DNA of 64,000 bases from the NCBI GenBank assembly GCA_001567185.1, contig LNFR01000080.1, forward strand, positions 1 through 64,000, in the 5' to 3' direction. The position numbers and the translations under genes were made by a program. The notes under the pieces are model-generated. The model was not told the origin of the DNA, did no database searches, and was given only the letters and a program-made list of their open reading frames with translations. Origin of the DNA: Bacteroidetes bacterium OLB12 (GTDB taxonomy: Bacteria; Bacteroidota; Bacteroidia; Cytophagales; Cyclobacteriaceae). Position 1 is the stretch's first letter. Each line of letters begins with the position of its first letter. Shown in pieces: positions 55,762-64,000 of this stretch.

Positions 55762-56298
55762 TTGACTGACGCAGTACTGTTAAATCTTTATAAATCAACC
55801 GGAGAGTTAACTCACCTGGGCGAGTTGTTTGCCCGCTACAAAGCGCTGGTGTATGGTGTGTGTTTGAAATACCTGAAAAACCGGGATGACGCGAAAGATG
55901 CTACCATGCAGGTTTTTGAAAAATTGATCCAATCGCTGCACCAACATGAGGTCGAAAATTTTAAGAGCTGGCTTTATGTAACCACCCGAAATCATTGCCT
56001 GATGCAGCTACGAGCCAAAAAGGGTAAATTCACTGAAGAATTTTCGTCCCTCATTATGGAAAACCAGTTGTTGTTGCATCCGGAACACGAGCCAGCGCTG
56101 GAAGCTAACCTGACCAAACTTGAACGATGTATAGAAACCCTGATTTCAGAGCAGCAACAATGTGTGCGTCTCTTCTATTTAGATGAGCGCTGTTATAAGG
56201 AAGTAGCCGAAACTACGGGGTTCAGCCTCAACCAGGTAAAGAGTTATATTCAAAATGGAAAGCGGAACTTAAAATTGTGCATGGAGCGTAATGACTAA
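55762..56298 (+). CDS. ECF RNA polymerase sigma factor
   Basis: 178 residues with a TTG start (no ATG fits upstream). Region 2 has NRDDAKDATMQVFEKL and region 4 CYKEVAETTGFSLNQVKSYIQNGKRN. It overlaps the next gene by 8 bp. It pairs with a membrane protein that has a TonB-like periplasmic end. Confidence 0.9.
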   Translation: MTDAVLLNLYKSTGELTHLGELFARYKALVYGVCLKYLKNRDDAKDATMQVFEKLIQSLHQHEVENFKSWLYVTTRNHCLMQLRAKKGKFTEEFSSLIMENQLLLHPEHEPALEANLTKLERCIETLISEQQQCVRLFYLDERCYKEVAETTGFSLNQVKSYIQNGKRNLKLCMERND

Positions 56299-57646
56299 CC
56301 GCGAAAAAGATATTCAACGATACCTCCGGGGCGAAATGACTCCGGCCGAGCAACATGCGCTGGAAAAGGCTGCCCTGAACGACCCATTCCTGGCCGAAGC
56401 ACTGGAAGGGTTAAGCAACCTAACTGAAGCTGAATTGACCGATGATCTGGAAAGCATTTCGGCTGAACTGGAATCTCAAACCGAACACGTTTGGCAAATG
56501 CCCGCTGCCGCACCCATGCGCAAAGTTGCCCAAACCGAAACATCTTTAATGGCTGACGAATCGGAACATCCGGTACAAACACCTGCTGTTAAATCCAAAA
56601 ACAAATGGATGTGGCCCCTGCGCATTGCCGCATTGTTACTGATAGTACTTGGTGGTTATTTGATTGTGCCGCGTTTATTTAACAATCCGAAAAACGATCT
56701 TGCCCTGCAACAGGATATAACTAAAACAGAGGAGGCACCGATAGCCGCACTAACCGACACAACTTCAACCGAAGAAATACCAATGGAGGAAGAGGCTATG
56801 GTTTCCGCAAAACCTGCCGGGCAGGTAAAGGATAAATTGGCATCAAAATCTGTAACCGGGCAAGTAAAGAAAGATTCGGTAACAAATCCTGTATTGGGTG
56901 AATTGGAAGAACCTCTTGCTGTAGTTACTGTTACAGAACAGCCACTGGCCCTGGAGCAGCCCACAGCAAAACTGAAGAATGAAACCGATGCCCTGAAGAA
57001 AGAAGCCCAACCCGAACTGCACACAAGGGCAATGGCTTCGCAAAACATAATTTATGGCAAAGTGGTTGCCGAAGAAGATCAGACACCGCTGCCCGGAGTC
57101 AACATTTTAATCAAAGGCACAACCATTGGTGTTGTTACCGATATAAACGGACGCTATCAGATTGAAAGCAATCTTCCCAGCGTAACGCTACTGTATTCAT
57201 TTATTGGCTTACAAACAAAAGAAATAACCGTAAAGCAACCGGGCGAACTTAATGTAGAATTAAAAACAGATGTATCGCAACTCAGCGAGGTGGTGGTAAC
57301 GGGTTATAGTGTTGGCGGAGCAGACCCTAACCACGAGCCAGTGATTAAACTGGCTCAGCCGGCTGGTGGCTTAAGGGCCTATGATAAGTACCTGAAGAAC
57401 AGTTTGCGCTATCCACAACAAGCGCTTGAGAACAATGTAAAAGGCCGTGTAACGGTTTCGTTTACTGTATTTACAGATGGAAGGGTTGCAGAATTTAATG
57501 TGCTGAAGAGTTTAGGGTTTGGGTGCGATGAAGAAGTAATACGGCTTGTTAAGGATGGACCAAAGTGGTCGCCTACCACACAAGATGGCGAGCCGGTTGA
57601 AAGTGAAGTACGCGTGCGCGTTAAATTTGCACCTCCATCGCGTTAG
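56291..57646 (+). CDS. Anti-sigma-like membrane protein with carboxypeptidase-like and TonB C-terminal domains
   Basis: 451 residues. A cytoplasmic N-terminus (MTNREKDIQRYLRGEMTPAEQHALE) has the helical start seen in anti-sigma factors. Next are one membrane span (about 97-117), a Thr/Glu/Lys-rich stretch, a carboxypeptidase-like beta-sandwich (about 253-335, IIYGKVVAEEDQTPLPGVNI) ending in the phrase SEVVVTGYS normally found in TonB receptors, and a TonB C-terminal domain (about 360-450, NVKGRVTVSFTVFTDG). It probably senses or energises an outer-membrane partner and controls the adjoining sigma factor. Confidence 0.88.
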   Translation: MTNREKDIQRYLRGEMTPAEQHALEKAALNDPFLAEALEGLSNLTEAELTDDLESISAELESQTEHVWQMPAAAPMRKVAQTETSLMADESEHPVQTPAVKSKNKWMWPLRIAALLLIVLGGYLIVPRLFNNPKNDLALQQDITKTEEAPIAALTDTTSTEEIPMEEEAMVSAKPAGQVKDKLASKSVTGQVKKDSVTNPVLGELEEPLAVVTVTEQPLALEQPTAKLKNETDALKKEAQPELHTRAMASQNIIYGKVVAEEDQTPLPGVNILIKGTTIGVVTDINGRYQIESNLPSVTLLYSFIGLQTKEITVKQPGELNVELKTDVSQLSEVVVTGYSVGGADPNHEPVIKLAQPAGGLRAYDKYLKNSLRYPQQALENNVKGRVTVSFTVFTDGRVAEFNVLKSLGFGCDEEVIRLVKDGPKWSPTTQDGEPVESEVRVRVKFAPPSR

Positions 57647-57746
57647 TTGGCAAAACTACCACCTCAAAAATTATCCAAGCGGTAGCCTCCGGCAGTTCGG
57701 TAATTCATTATTCTTTTTACTTTTAGGGATTGCTAAACCTACATTC

Positions 57747-59207
57747 ATGAGCTTATTTATTAAAAAACCGTTAGAACAACTGCTGACACAGGCGGGCGAT
57801 TCAGATAAAGGATTAAAACGTTCTCTTGGCGCTGGCAACCTGATTGCTTTAGGGATAGGTGCTATAATTGGTGCCGGTTTGTTTGTTCGCACTGCAGAAG
57901 CGGCTGCAGAAGCTGCGGGTCCCGCGGTAGTTATTTCATTTGTTATTGCCGCTATTGGTTGTGCTTTTGCTGGCTTATGCTATGCCGAATTTGCTTCCAT
58001 GATTCCTATTGCCGGTAGTGCCTATGCTTATGCCTACGTAACCATGGGCGAGTTTACCGCCTGGATAATTGGTTGGGCTTTGGTGCTGGAATATGCCCTG
58101 GCATCGGCTACCGTTTCCATTGCCTGGAGCGAGTACCTCAATAACCTGCTGGTTAGTGTGGGGGGATCTGCCATACCTTATGAGTGGAGCCACTCCCCCT
58201 TCGAAACAGCAATGGATGGCACGCGGGGTATTGTAAATTTTCCTGCGTTATTTATTCTGATTGTCCTTACGCTAATACTCATAAAAGGTACCAAAGAATC
58301 GGCCAACCTGAATGCGATCATCGTATTTGTTAAAGTAACCATTGTATTAGTATTCATTGCCCTTGGCTGGGGATTTATAAACGAAGCTAACTATACACCC
58401 TTCACAATTCCGGAGAGCACACCTGGCCACGACAACTGGCGGGAGTTTGGCTGGGGCGGTGTATTAGGTGGGGCTTCCATTGTGTTCTTTGCGTTTATTG
58501 GTTTCGATGCCGTATCCACGGCAGCACAGGAGGCGAAAAATCCCAAACGAGACATGCCCATTGGTATTCTGGGGTCGTTGGTAATATGTACCATTCTTTA
58601 TGTTTTGTTCTCGCACGTGCTAACCGGCATTGCCCACTGGTCTGAATTTAAAACAGCCGGTAAAGAAGCTTCCGTTGCTTACGCGATTCAAACATATATG
58701 CCTGGTTACGAATGGCTGGCCACTTTAATAACCATTGCTATTCTGGCCGGATTTTCTTCTGTAATTCTGGTAATGTTAATGGGCCAGTCGCGTGTGTTTT
58801 ATTCCATGTCAAAAGATGGCCTGGTACCAAAAGTATTTTCAGAACTTCATCCCAAGTACCGCACACCCTTTAAATCTAACTGGCTGTTACTAGTCTTTGT
58901 TGGACTGTTTGCGGGTTTTGTACCTGGCAGTATTGCCGGTGATTTAACAAGTTTTGGAACACTCTTCGCCTTTGTTTTGGTGTGCTTAGGCATCTGGGTA
59001 ATGCGGGTAAAAAATCCAGATGCACCCCGTCCGTTTAAAACTCCATTGGTACCCTTAGTACCTATTTTGGGGATACTGGTTTGTTCGGCCATGATTTTTT
59101 CGTTGGGCCTGGAAACGCTGGTGTCGGCTGGGGTGTGGATGGCTGCAGGATTAATTATCTATTTCGCTTATAGCAAGAATAATAGCAACCTGCGCAAAGG
59201 CAATTAA
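57747..59207 (+). CDS. APC family amino acid permease
   Basis: 486 residues with 12 membrane spans. The APC signature GAIIGAGLFVRTAEAA is in the first span, and GFDAVSTAAQEAKNP in the middle matches cationic amino acid transporter-like permeases. The start MSLFIKK at 57747 was taken because the open frame extends upstream into the previous gene. A strong terminator follows. Confidence 0.92.
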   Translation: MSLFIKKPLEQLLTQAGDSDKGLKRSLGAGNLIALGIGAIIGAGLFVRTAEAAAEAAGPAVVISFVIAAIGCAFAGLCYAEFASMIPIAGSAYAYAYVTMGEFTAWIIGWALVLEYALASATVSIAWSEYLNNLLVSVGGSAIPYEWSHSPFETAMDGTRGIVNFPALFILIVLTLILIKGTKESANLNAIIVFVKVTIVLVFIALGWGFINEANYTPFTIPESTPGHDNWREFGWGGVLGGASIVFFAFIGFDAVSTAAQEAKNPKRDMPIGILGSLVICTILYVLFSHVLTGIAHWSEFKTAGKEASVAYAIQTYMPGYEWLATLITIAILAGFSSVILVMLMGQSRVFYSMSKDGLVPKVFSELHPKYRTPFKSNWLLLVFVGLFAGFVPGSIAGDLTSFGTLFAFVLVCLGIWVMRVKNPDAPRPFKTPLVPLVPILGILVCSAMIFSLGLETLVSAGVWMAAGLIIYFAYSKNNSNLRKGN

Positions 59208-59233
59208 CATATAGCCACACATGGTTGCCAAAA

Positions 59234-59268
59234 AATAACCCCCGACTCATATCGGGGGTTATTTTTTT
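59234..59268 (+). terminator. Rho-independent terminator after the permease gene
   Basis: A perfect 12-bp stem, AATAACCCCCGA-CTCATA-TCGGGGGTTATT, followed by a T-run and preceded by an A-run. It serves both the permease (rightward) and the lipoprotein gene (leftward). Confidence 0.93.
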
Positions 59269-59303
59269 CATTTGGATATTCTAATCTTAGAATACTTTTC
59301 AGG

Positions 59304-59745
59304 TCAATTGATAACCTCATCGGTAATAGTAAGATTGCTCCCCGATAACTGGGTGCGGTAACGATTCAGCGGCCTCCAGGCGGGGCCACCGGTCGGGCTG
59401 CCATCTACAAAGTTGAAACTAGACCCACAGCAGGAATCGATCATAAATAAGCCCGAAGAATGTACATCTACCGTAGCACATGCTTCGTTTGGCCTGAATG
59501 AACAATTTCGTTCATAGGCTGCATACGTAGAGGCATCAATTCTGTAAACAATTATACCCCGCACCCCGCCAGAACTCAACTGGCGATACCCTCCACTTGT
59601 TTGCAAACTAATATTTTCCGGTAAGGAAAGATTCAGCACAATATCCGGAAAAAGTCGTGAACGGAATAAAGTCATCCGTTAACTCACGGCCGCAACCCGC
59701 AAGCATGAGCAATCCAATCCAAAAACTATTTTTTAGAATACGCAT
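59304..59745 (-). CDS. Rieske-like lipoprotein lacking cluster ligands (one frameshift)
   Basis: About 146 residues. The N-terminus is a lipobox signal (LLMLAGC) from an ATG at 59745. The body resembles a Rieske fold: YERNCSFRP and DSCCGSSFNFVDGSPTGGP keep the loop shape, but the two His ligands are gone, so a normal [2Fe-2S] cluster is unlikely. A five-T run at about 59655 has one base too many; removing it joins PFTTF to PDIVLNLSLP. The start overlaps the 3-hydroxyacyl-CoA dehydrogenase stop by 20 bp. Confidence 0.75.
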
Positions 59746-60586
59746 AAAATCCCTTTCCACTTTTTCTTCCCAACTCACCTTTATCAATTTTATCTTTCTG
59801 CACGCGACTTGGTTTAAACTTTTCGGCTTTGTTAAAACCCATGTAAACCGATTCCGTTACTGCATAATTCACATCTATTCCTATCAGATCCATTAGCTCA
59901 AATGGCCCCATCTTAAAACCAGAGGCGCGCATTAGTTCATCTATTACTTCGTGCGTAGCCCACTCCTTCTCTACTGCAAGCAACGGCTCTACATAAAAAT
60001 GCCGCGCTACCCGGTTAACGATAAAACCGGGAGAATCTTTTGCATCAACCGGCATCTTTCCGATCTTCTTTGCAAATTCCCGCAACGTTGCAAGTACATC
60101 CGGAGCTGTTTGTTTCCCGGCCACTACTTCAACCAGTTTCATAACATGGGCAGGGTTAAAAAAATGTAATCCTGCACAACGTTCAGGATGCTTTAACCCG
60201 CTGGCAACTTTAGTTACCGATAACGATGAAGTATTGGTAGCAAGAATCGTGTTTTCACCATTGATCTGTTCAGTCATTTTAAACAAATCCTGCTTTAGCT
60301 CCATTTTTTCGGCAATGGCCTCTATAACCAGATCGGCCCTCAGTTTAGTCGGATCGGTTGAAATCCTAATCCGTTTCAGTATTTCCGCAGAAGTGGACGC
60401 ATCAATTTTTCCTCTTTCAACAAGGTGATTGAGATGTTGTTCCACAAGCGTTAACGCACGCTCACAAATCTGTTCGTTAACATCAAACAAGCATACAGGG
60501 TAGCCAGCCCGTGCACACGAAATGGCAATGCCCTGGCCCATGGTGCCGGCACCCGCTACCGCTACTGTTTTTATTTCAATACCCAT
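59726..60586 (-). CDS. 3-hydroxybutyryl-CoA dehydrogenase family protein
   Basis: 286 residues. N-terminal Rossmann motif VAGAGTMGQG near residue 8, then ATNTSSLSVTKVA, HFFNPAHVMKLVEV with the catalytic His, and PGFIVNRVAR. It oxidises or reduces the 3-hydroxyacyl-CoA with NAD(P). PaaH- or FadB-type specificity is undecided. The start MGIEIKTVAV was chosen over a start 33 codons upstream. Confidence 0.92.
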   Translation of the reverse strand: MGIEIKTVAVAGAGTMGQGIAISCARAGYPVCLFDVNEQICERALTLVEQHLNHLVERGKIDASTSAEILKRIRISTDPTKLRADLVIEAIAEKMELKQDLFKMTEQINGENTILATNTSSLSVTKVASGLKHPERCAGLHFFNPAHVMKLVEVVAGKQTAPDVLATLREFAKKIGKMPVDAKDSPGFIVNRVARHFYVEPLLAVEKEWATHEVIDELMRASGFKMGPFELMDLIGIDVNYAVTESVYMGFNKAEKFKPSRVQKDKIDKGELGRKSGKGFYAYSKK

Positions 60587-61682
60587 AGAATGATGAAATT
60601 GCCCAACAAACGTATTCAATTTGTTTGTGCGAAAGAAAGGGATGCAGCGGTAATGATAACACTTCATACTGAAGTTGGGATGCAACCGGAAAATCCAGTT
60701 CGGTATGATTCAGGTAGGCATAAGCCGGCTCGAAGGGAAGTGCCTTCGGATAATGGATCAACGTTTGAATGCCCAGTTTCTCCAGGTGATTGCGCAACTC
60801 TTCCCGCCTTTGGGCACGGATAACAAACAAATGAAAAACATGTGCCAACGGTTCATCGATGCGTGGCAAAACGATTTCCTTCACCATTCGCAATTTATCG
60901 ATGTAAGTATTGGCCAAGAGCCTGCGCGTGTTTGTCCACGATTCAATGTGCGCGAGCTTCACCATCAGGACTGCTGCCTGCAAGGAATCGAGTCTGCTAT
61001 TCATTCCTTCAAAAAGATGCTCGTCTTTTGTTAGTCCACCGTGGTTGGCCAGTCTTCGAACTTTAAGTGCCAACGCTTCATTGTTGGTTATCAGGCAGCC
61101 GGCATCACCAAATGCCCCCAGGTTTTTGGTGGGATAAAAACTAAAAATTCCGCAATCACCTATTGTACCAACTTTGCTTGCAGCCGTTTCAGCAAAGTGC
61201 GCCTGCGAACAATCTTCAATAAGCTTTATTTTATGTTGATTGCACAAATCCCGGATCGGTTGAATTTCAACCATCTTACCATACAAGTGTACTACTATTA
61301 CCGCTTTGGTTTTGCTGGTAATTTTCTTTTGGATTGCGTTTGCTGAAATGGTAAAGGTATCGGGCGCAACATCTGCAAACACAACGCGTGCTCCGCATTG
61401 AGAAATTACTTCTGCCGATGAAATCCAACTCCATGCGGGGGTTATCACTTCATCGCCCGGTTGTATGTTCAGTGCTTTCAGGGCCAGAAACAAACCATCT
61501 GTAGCATTCCCTAAACCAATGGCATGTGCAACCCCGCACCGTTTTGCAAATTCTGTTTCGAATGATTTAACATGATCGCCTCCTACATACCATCCACTTT
61601 GCAGAACCTGCTGTAACGCATCACCTACTTCATTTCGGATGGCCTGGTATTGAGCCGCAAGATCATTGAACAGAACTTGCAT
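60576..61682 (-). CDS. DegT/DnrJ/EryC1/StrS family sugar aminotransferase
   Basis: 368 residues. PLP enzyme with the Lys in SFYPTKNLGAFGDAG near residue 185. It transaminates a nucleotide-linked keto-sugar for surface polysaccharide. rfbB, 2 kb upstream, makes a matching dTDP-keto-sugar. It overlaps the downstream gene by 11 bp. Confidence 0.92.
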   Translation of the reverse strand: MQVLFNDLAAQYQAIRNEVGDALQQVLQSGWYVGGDHVKSFETEFAKRCGVAHAIGLGNATDGLFLALKALNIQPGDEVITPAWSWISSAEVISQCGARVVFADVAPDTFTISANAIQKKITSKTKAVIVVHLYGKMVEIQPIRDLCNQHKIKLIEDCSQAHFAETAASKVGTIGDCGIFSFYPTKNLGAFGDAGCLITNNEALALKVRRLANHGGLTKDEHLFEGMNSRLDSLQAAVLMVKLAHIESWTNTRRLLANTYIDKLRMVKEIVLPRIDEPLAHVFHLFVIRAQRREELRNHLEKLGIQTLIHYPKALPFEPAYAYLNHTELDFPVASQLQYEVLSLPLHPFLSHKQIEYVCWAISSFYGY

Positions 61683-61690
61683 TGCTTAAT

Positions 61691-62713
61691 TTACATTACT
61701 GCTTTAAACTGTTTTAAAAAACGAATATCGTTTTCCGAAAACAAACGTAAATCGTTTATACCATAACGCAACATGGTAATCCGTTCAATGCCCATACCAA
61801 ATGCAAAGCCGGTGTACACCTCGGGATCGATACCGCAGTTGCGCAGCACATTAGGATGAACCATGCCCGAACCAGCTATCTCTACCCAGCCGGAATACTT
61901 GCATACGTTGCAGCCTTTGCCATGACAAATCAAACAAGAAATATCAATTTCGGCACTGGGCTCGGTAAACGGAAAGAAAGAAGGGCGTAATCTTATTTTG
62001 GTTTCTTTGCCAAACATTTCTTTAGCAAAGTGATACAGCGTTTGTTTCAGGTCTGCAAATCCCACGTTGGTATCCACATACAACCCTTCTACCTGGTGAA
62101 AGAAGCAATGCGCACGCGCAGAGATTGCCTCATTGCGATACACACGGCCGGGCATGATAGCCCGGAAAGGTGGCCTGCGGTTTTTCATTAACCTGATTTG
62201 CACGTTCGAGGTATGGGTGCGCAACAATACATCGGGGTTTTTCTCAATAAAGAATGTGTCCTGCATTTCGCGGGCCGGGTGATTCTCCGGGAAATTGAGC
62301 GCTGTAAAATTATGCCAGTCGTCCTCAATCTCGGGGCCATCTTCCACATTAAAACCTAACCGTTCAAAAATTTCTACAATCCGGTAACGGGTTAACGACA
62401 GCGGGTGCTGACTGCCCGTTTTGTTGGGAATAGCAGGCAAGGTAAGGTCGCCATCAAAAGCCTGGCTGGTTGTTGCATTCTCCAGTTGATCTTGCCCGCT
62501 CTTAAATTTTTCTTCAGAAAGTTTTTTTAAATCATTAAGTGACTTACCCAACAATTTTTTTTGTTCGGTCGAAGCGCTCTTAAGCTCATCAAACAAAGCT
62601 GTTAGCTCTCCCTTTTTACTTATGAACTGCAACCGAAATTGCTCCAGGTGCTCACGGGTTTGAATTACGAAGGTATTGATTCGGGTTTCTATTGATTTAA
62701 TCTTGTCTTCCAT
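61691..62713 (-). CDS. pheS: Phenylalanine--tRNA ligase alpha subunit
   Basis: 340 residues. Class II aaRS catalytic subunit. The N-terminal coiled coil (residues 1-85) binds tRNA. Motif 2 is MPGRVYRNEAI and motif 3 GFAFGMGIERI. A four-cysteine insertion, SCLICHGKGCNVCKYSGW, looks like a zinc knuckle, as in many Bacteroidota PheS. The upstream in-frame methionine at 62734 lies in the coding end of the transferase gene and was rejected. Confidence 0.96.
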   Translation of the reverse strand: MEDKIKSIETRINTFVIQTREHLEQFRLQFISKKGELTALFDELKSASTEQKKLLGKSLNDLKKLSEEKFKSGQDQLENATTSQAFDGDLTLPAIPNKTGSQHPLSLTRYRIVEIFERLGFNVEDGPEIEDDWHNFTALNFPENHPAREMQDTFFIEKNPDVLLRTHTSNVQIRLMKNRRPPFRAIMPGRVYRNEAISARAHCFFHQVEGLYVDTNVGFADLKQTLYHFAKEMFGKETKIRLRPSFFPFTEPSAEIDISCLICHGKGCNVCKYSGWVEIAGSGMVHPNVLRNCGIDPEVYTGFAFGMGIERITMLRYGINDLRLFSENDIRFLKQFKAVM

Positions 62714-63756
62714 GGGCCATTCTGGCTTGCGCAAATTTTAATAAAAAGTTTATTCCTAAGCAGACGATCAGGGCTATTCCTAAAATCAACCAATTGCCCT
62801 GGGAGTGCAAAAGTAATGCTAATGCCAGAAATAATAAATTAATGCCTGCAATGGATAGAACCGATTTGCTGTGCGAAAAGCCCAGTTTTATAAATTGGTG
62901 ATGCAGGTGGTTGCGGTCGGCCTTAAAAGGCGATTGTAGTTTTCTTAGCCTGAGAATAATTACGCGCAGCGTATCAAATATGGGAATAATGAGGATACAG
63001 ATGGCTGTTGCAACGGGTGCCGGAAACCGGTAAGGATGTTGTTCGGGCAATTGATAGCTTGTGATGATAAACTTGATTGATAAGTAAGAAATTAAAAGGC
63101 CAATCATCAACGCCCCGGTATCGCCCATAAATATGCGGGAGGGTTGCCAATTGAAATAGAGAAAGGCAACCAATGCACCGGCAAAGCAGCAAGCTATGTA
63201 ACTCAACGCCAAATCACCAATCAGGAAAAACCAGGTGCCATAACAGGTAAGGATGATTAATCCAATGGTTCCTGCCAATCCATCCAATCCATCAATCAGG
63301 TTGTAAGCATTGGTAAGAATAAGAATAACAAAAATAGTCATAGCCATTCCCACCCACTCAGGAAATTGAATATCGCCAATAAGGCCATAGGTTGAATGGA
63401 GGAATGTGCGATCCAGCAATACCAAAACCAGCACCGGCAAAAACTGACTGTAAAGTTTTTGTTTGGGAGACAGGGCCAGGATGTCATCGCGCATACCAAT
63501 GATGAACATAAGTGCAAGTGAAACAAAAAAAGAAGCGCTGGGTTACCCAACTTTGAAATGACAGACTAAGACTTAGAGCCACTAATGCTCCCAATAAGAT
63601 CGCTAACCCTCCCATAGAAGGAGTAAATTTTGTATGAATCTTATGGTCGCCAGCCGAATCGAACAACCGCCACTGGCCGAGCACTTTAATAAAAACAGGA
63701 AAAAACAGGAATGCTACTAAAAATGAAATAGCGGTATAGAAAAGGAGTGTAAGCAC
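62697..63756 (-). CDS. MraY/WecA-type glycosyl-1-phosphate transferase (one frameshift)
   Basis: About 353 residues if repaired, with some ten membrane spans. It transfers a sugar-1-phosphate to undecaprenyl phosphate to start O-antigen or similar glycans. The conserved sites are HKIHTKFTPSMGGLAI, NAYNLIDGLDGLAG and MGDTGALMIG, followed by NHLHHQFI. A seven-T run at about 63526-63532 has one base too many; removing it joins TQRFFF to VSLALMFIIGM. It overlaps pheS by 17 bp. Confidence 0.88.
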
Positions 63757-63794
63757 AAGCTTTTGAAATTTATGCGAAGCTACTCAAGGTAACT

Positions 63795-64000
63795 TTATTT
63801 ACCCGAATTATGAAGGTACCACTGTATGGTTTTGATTATTCCCGAATCAAAATTCTCTTCTGCTCTCCACCCTAATTTGGTTTCAATCTTTGTGGCATCG
63901 ATGGCATATCGTTTATCGTGCCCGGCTCTGTCTTTCACAAAAGTAATTTGCTCTTTATAGGATTTAGCGTCCGGCCTGGGTTTTTCCCGATCGAGCAGCG
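63795..64000 (-). CDS. rfbB: dTDP-glucose 4,6-dehydratase, C-terminal part (runs off right edge)
   Basis: 68 residues at the window end, read from the minus strand. [35 protein letters not shown] and TIQWYLHN are typical of the C-terminus of RfbB, which makes dTDP-4-keto-6-deoxyglucose. Thirty-eight bases separate it from the next gene. It supports a local nucleotide-sugar pathway with the DegT-type aminotransferase. Confidence 0.9.
   Translation of the reverse strand, partial: LLDREKPRPDAKSYKEQITFVKDRAGHDKRYAIDATKIETKLGWRAEENFDSGIIKTIQWYLHNSGK

Overview
The window is a chromosomal segment of a Bacteroidota bacterium, most likely order Cytophagales. The evidence is the start of a Bacteroidota-type 16S gene, repeated -7 elements of the form TAnnTTTG, a lack of purine-rich ribosome binding sites, and lineage-typical families (DUF2480, DUF5686, GxxExxY protein, TonB receptor with carboxypeptidase-like N-terminus, S41 peptidases, paired M16 peptidases). 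The assignment rests on gene content only.

Layout. 1-500: 5' end of a 16S rRNA gene running off the left edge, with leader hairpins and a promoter. 0.7-8 kb, all minus: DUF2480, tsaB, an S41 peptidase, rnpA, rpmH and a two-gene M16 peptidase unit. 8-15.6 kb: an ATPase behind an AT-rich operator-like site, glutamate dehydrogenase, phosphatidylserine decarboxylase, a fatty acid desaturase, then ferredoxin-tdk-recO on the minus strand and a gene of unknown function. 15.6-22.7 kb: purH-mreB-mreC-mreD-mrdA-rodA, the cell elongation cluster. 22.7-23.4 kb: a GxxExxY gene bracketed by inverted copies of a short repeat. 23.4-29.3 kb: omega-amidase, aminotransferase, def, ruvX, a hemerythrin-like protein and a second S41 peptidase. 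29.5-36.5 kb: homogentisate dioxygenase, a secreted protein, a thioesterase, purN, a UbiA prenyltransferase, and a TonB receptor under a TPP riboswitch, divergent from a biotin carrier protein. 36.6-42.6 kb: two AAA/DUF4143 ATPases around a TRIC-type channel and pyrH-frr-lgt. 42.6-53 kb, minus: a sigma/membrane protein pair behind a SUMF1-domain protein, then selD, mnmH, a DUF5686 outer-membrane protein, nadD, gmk and a sigma/zinc anti-sigma pair. 53-59 kb: a methyltransferase, two glycosyltransferases, a third sigma factor with a TonB-domain partner, and an amino acid permease. 59-64 kb, minus: a Rieske-like lipoprotein, hydroxyacyl-CoA dehydrogenase, sugar aminotransferase, pheS, a MraY/WecA-type transferase and the end of rfbB.

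Most genes are housekeeping. Regulation is visible in three sigma/membrane-partner pairs, one TPP riboswitch and several promoters, some so close to the start codon that the mRNA would be nearly leaderless. Small repeats decorate the intergenic DNA: GC-rich palindromes on both sides of rnpA, AT-rich TTGAATTT palindromes, CGCAAAG repeats around the GxxExxY gene, and 33-bp tandem repeats before an ATPase.

A strong caution applies to the whole window. At least fourteen genes are interrupted by frameshifts, most of them one base in an A or T run, including essential genes (rnpA, purH). This looks like uncorrected sequencing error rather than wholesale gene decay. The selD-mnmH pair carries six indels in 2 kb and is the one place where real decay is also plausible. 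I found no CRISPR array, no insertion sequence, no complete prophage and no tRNA. I also found no gene cluster that I can defend as a wholly new system.
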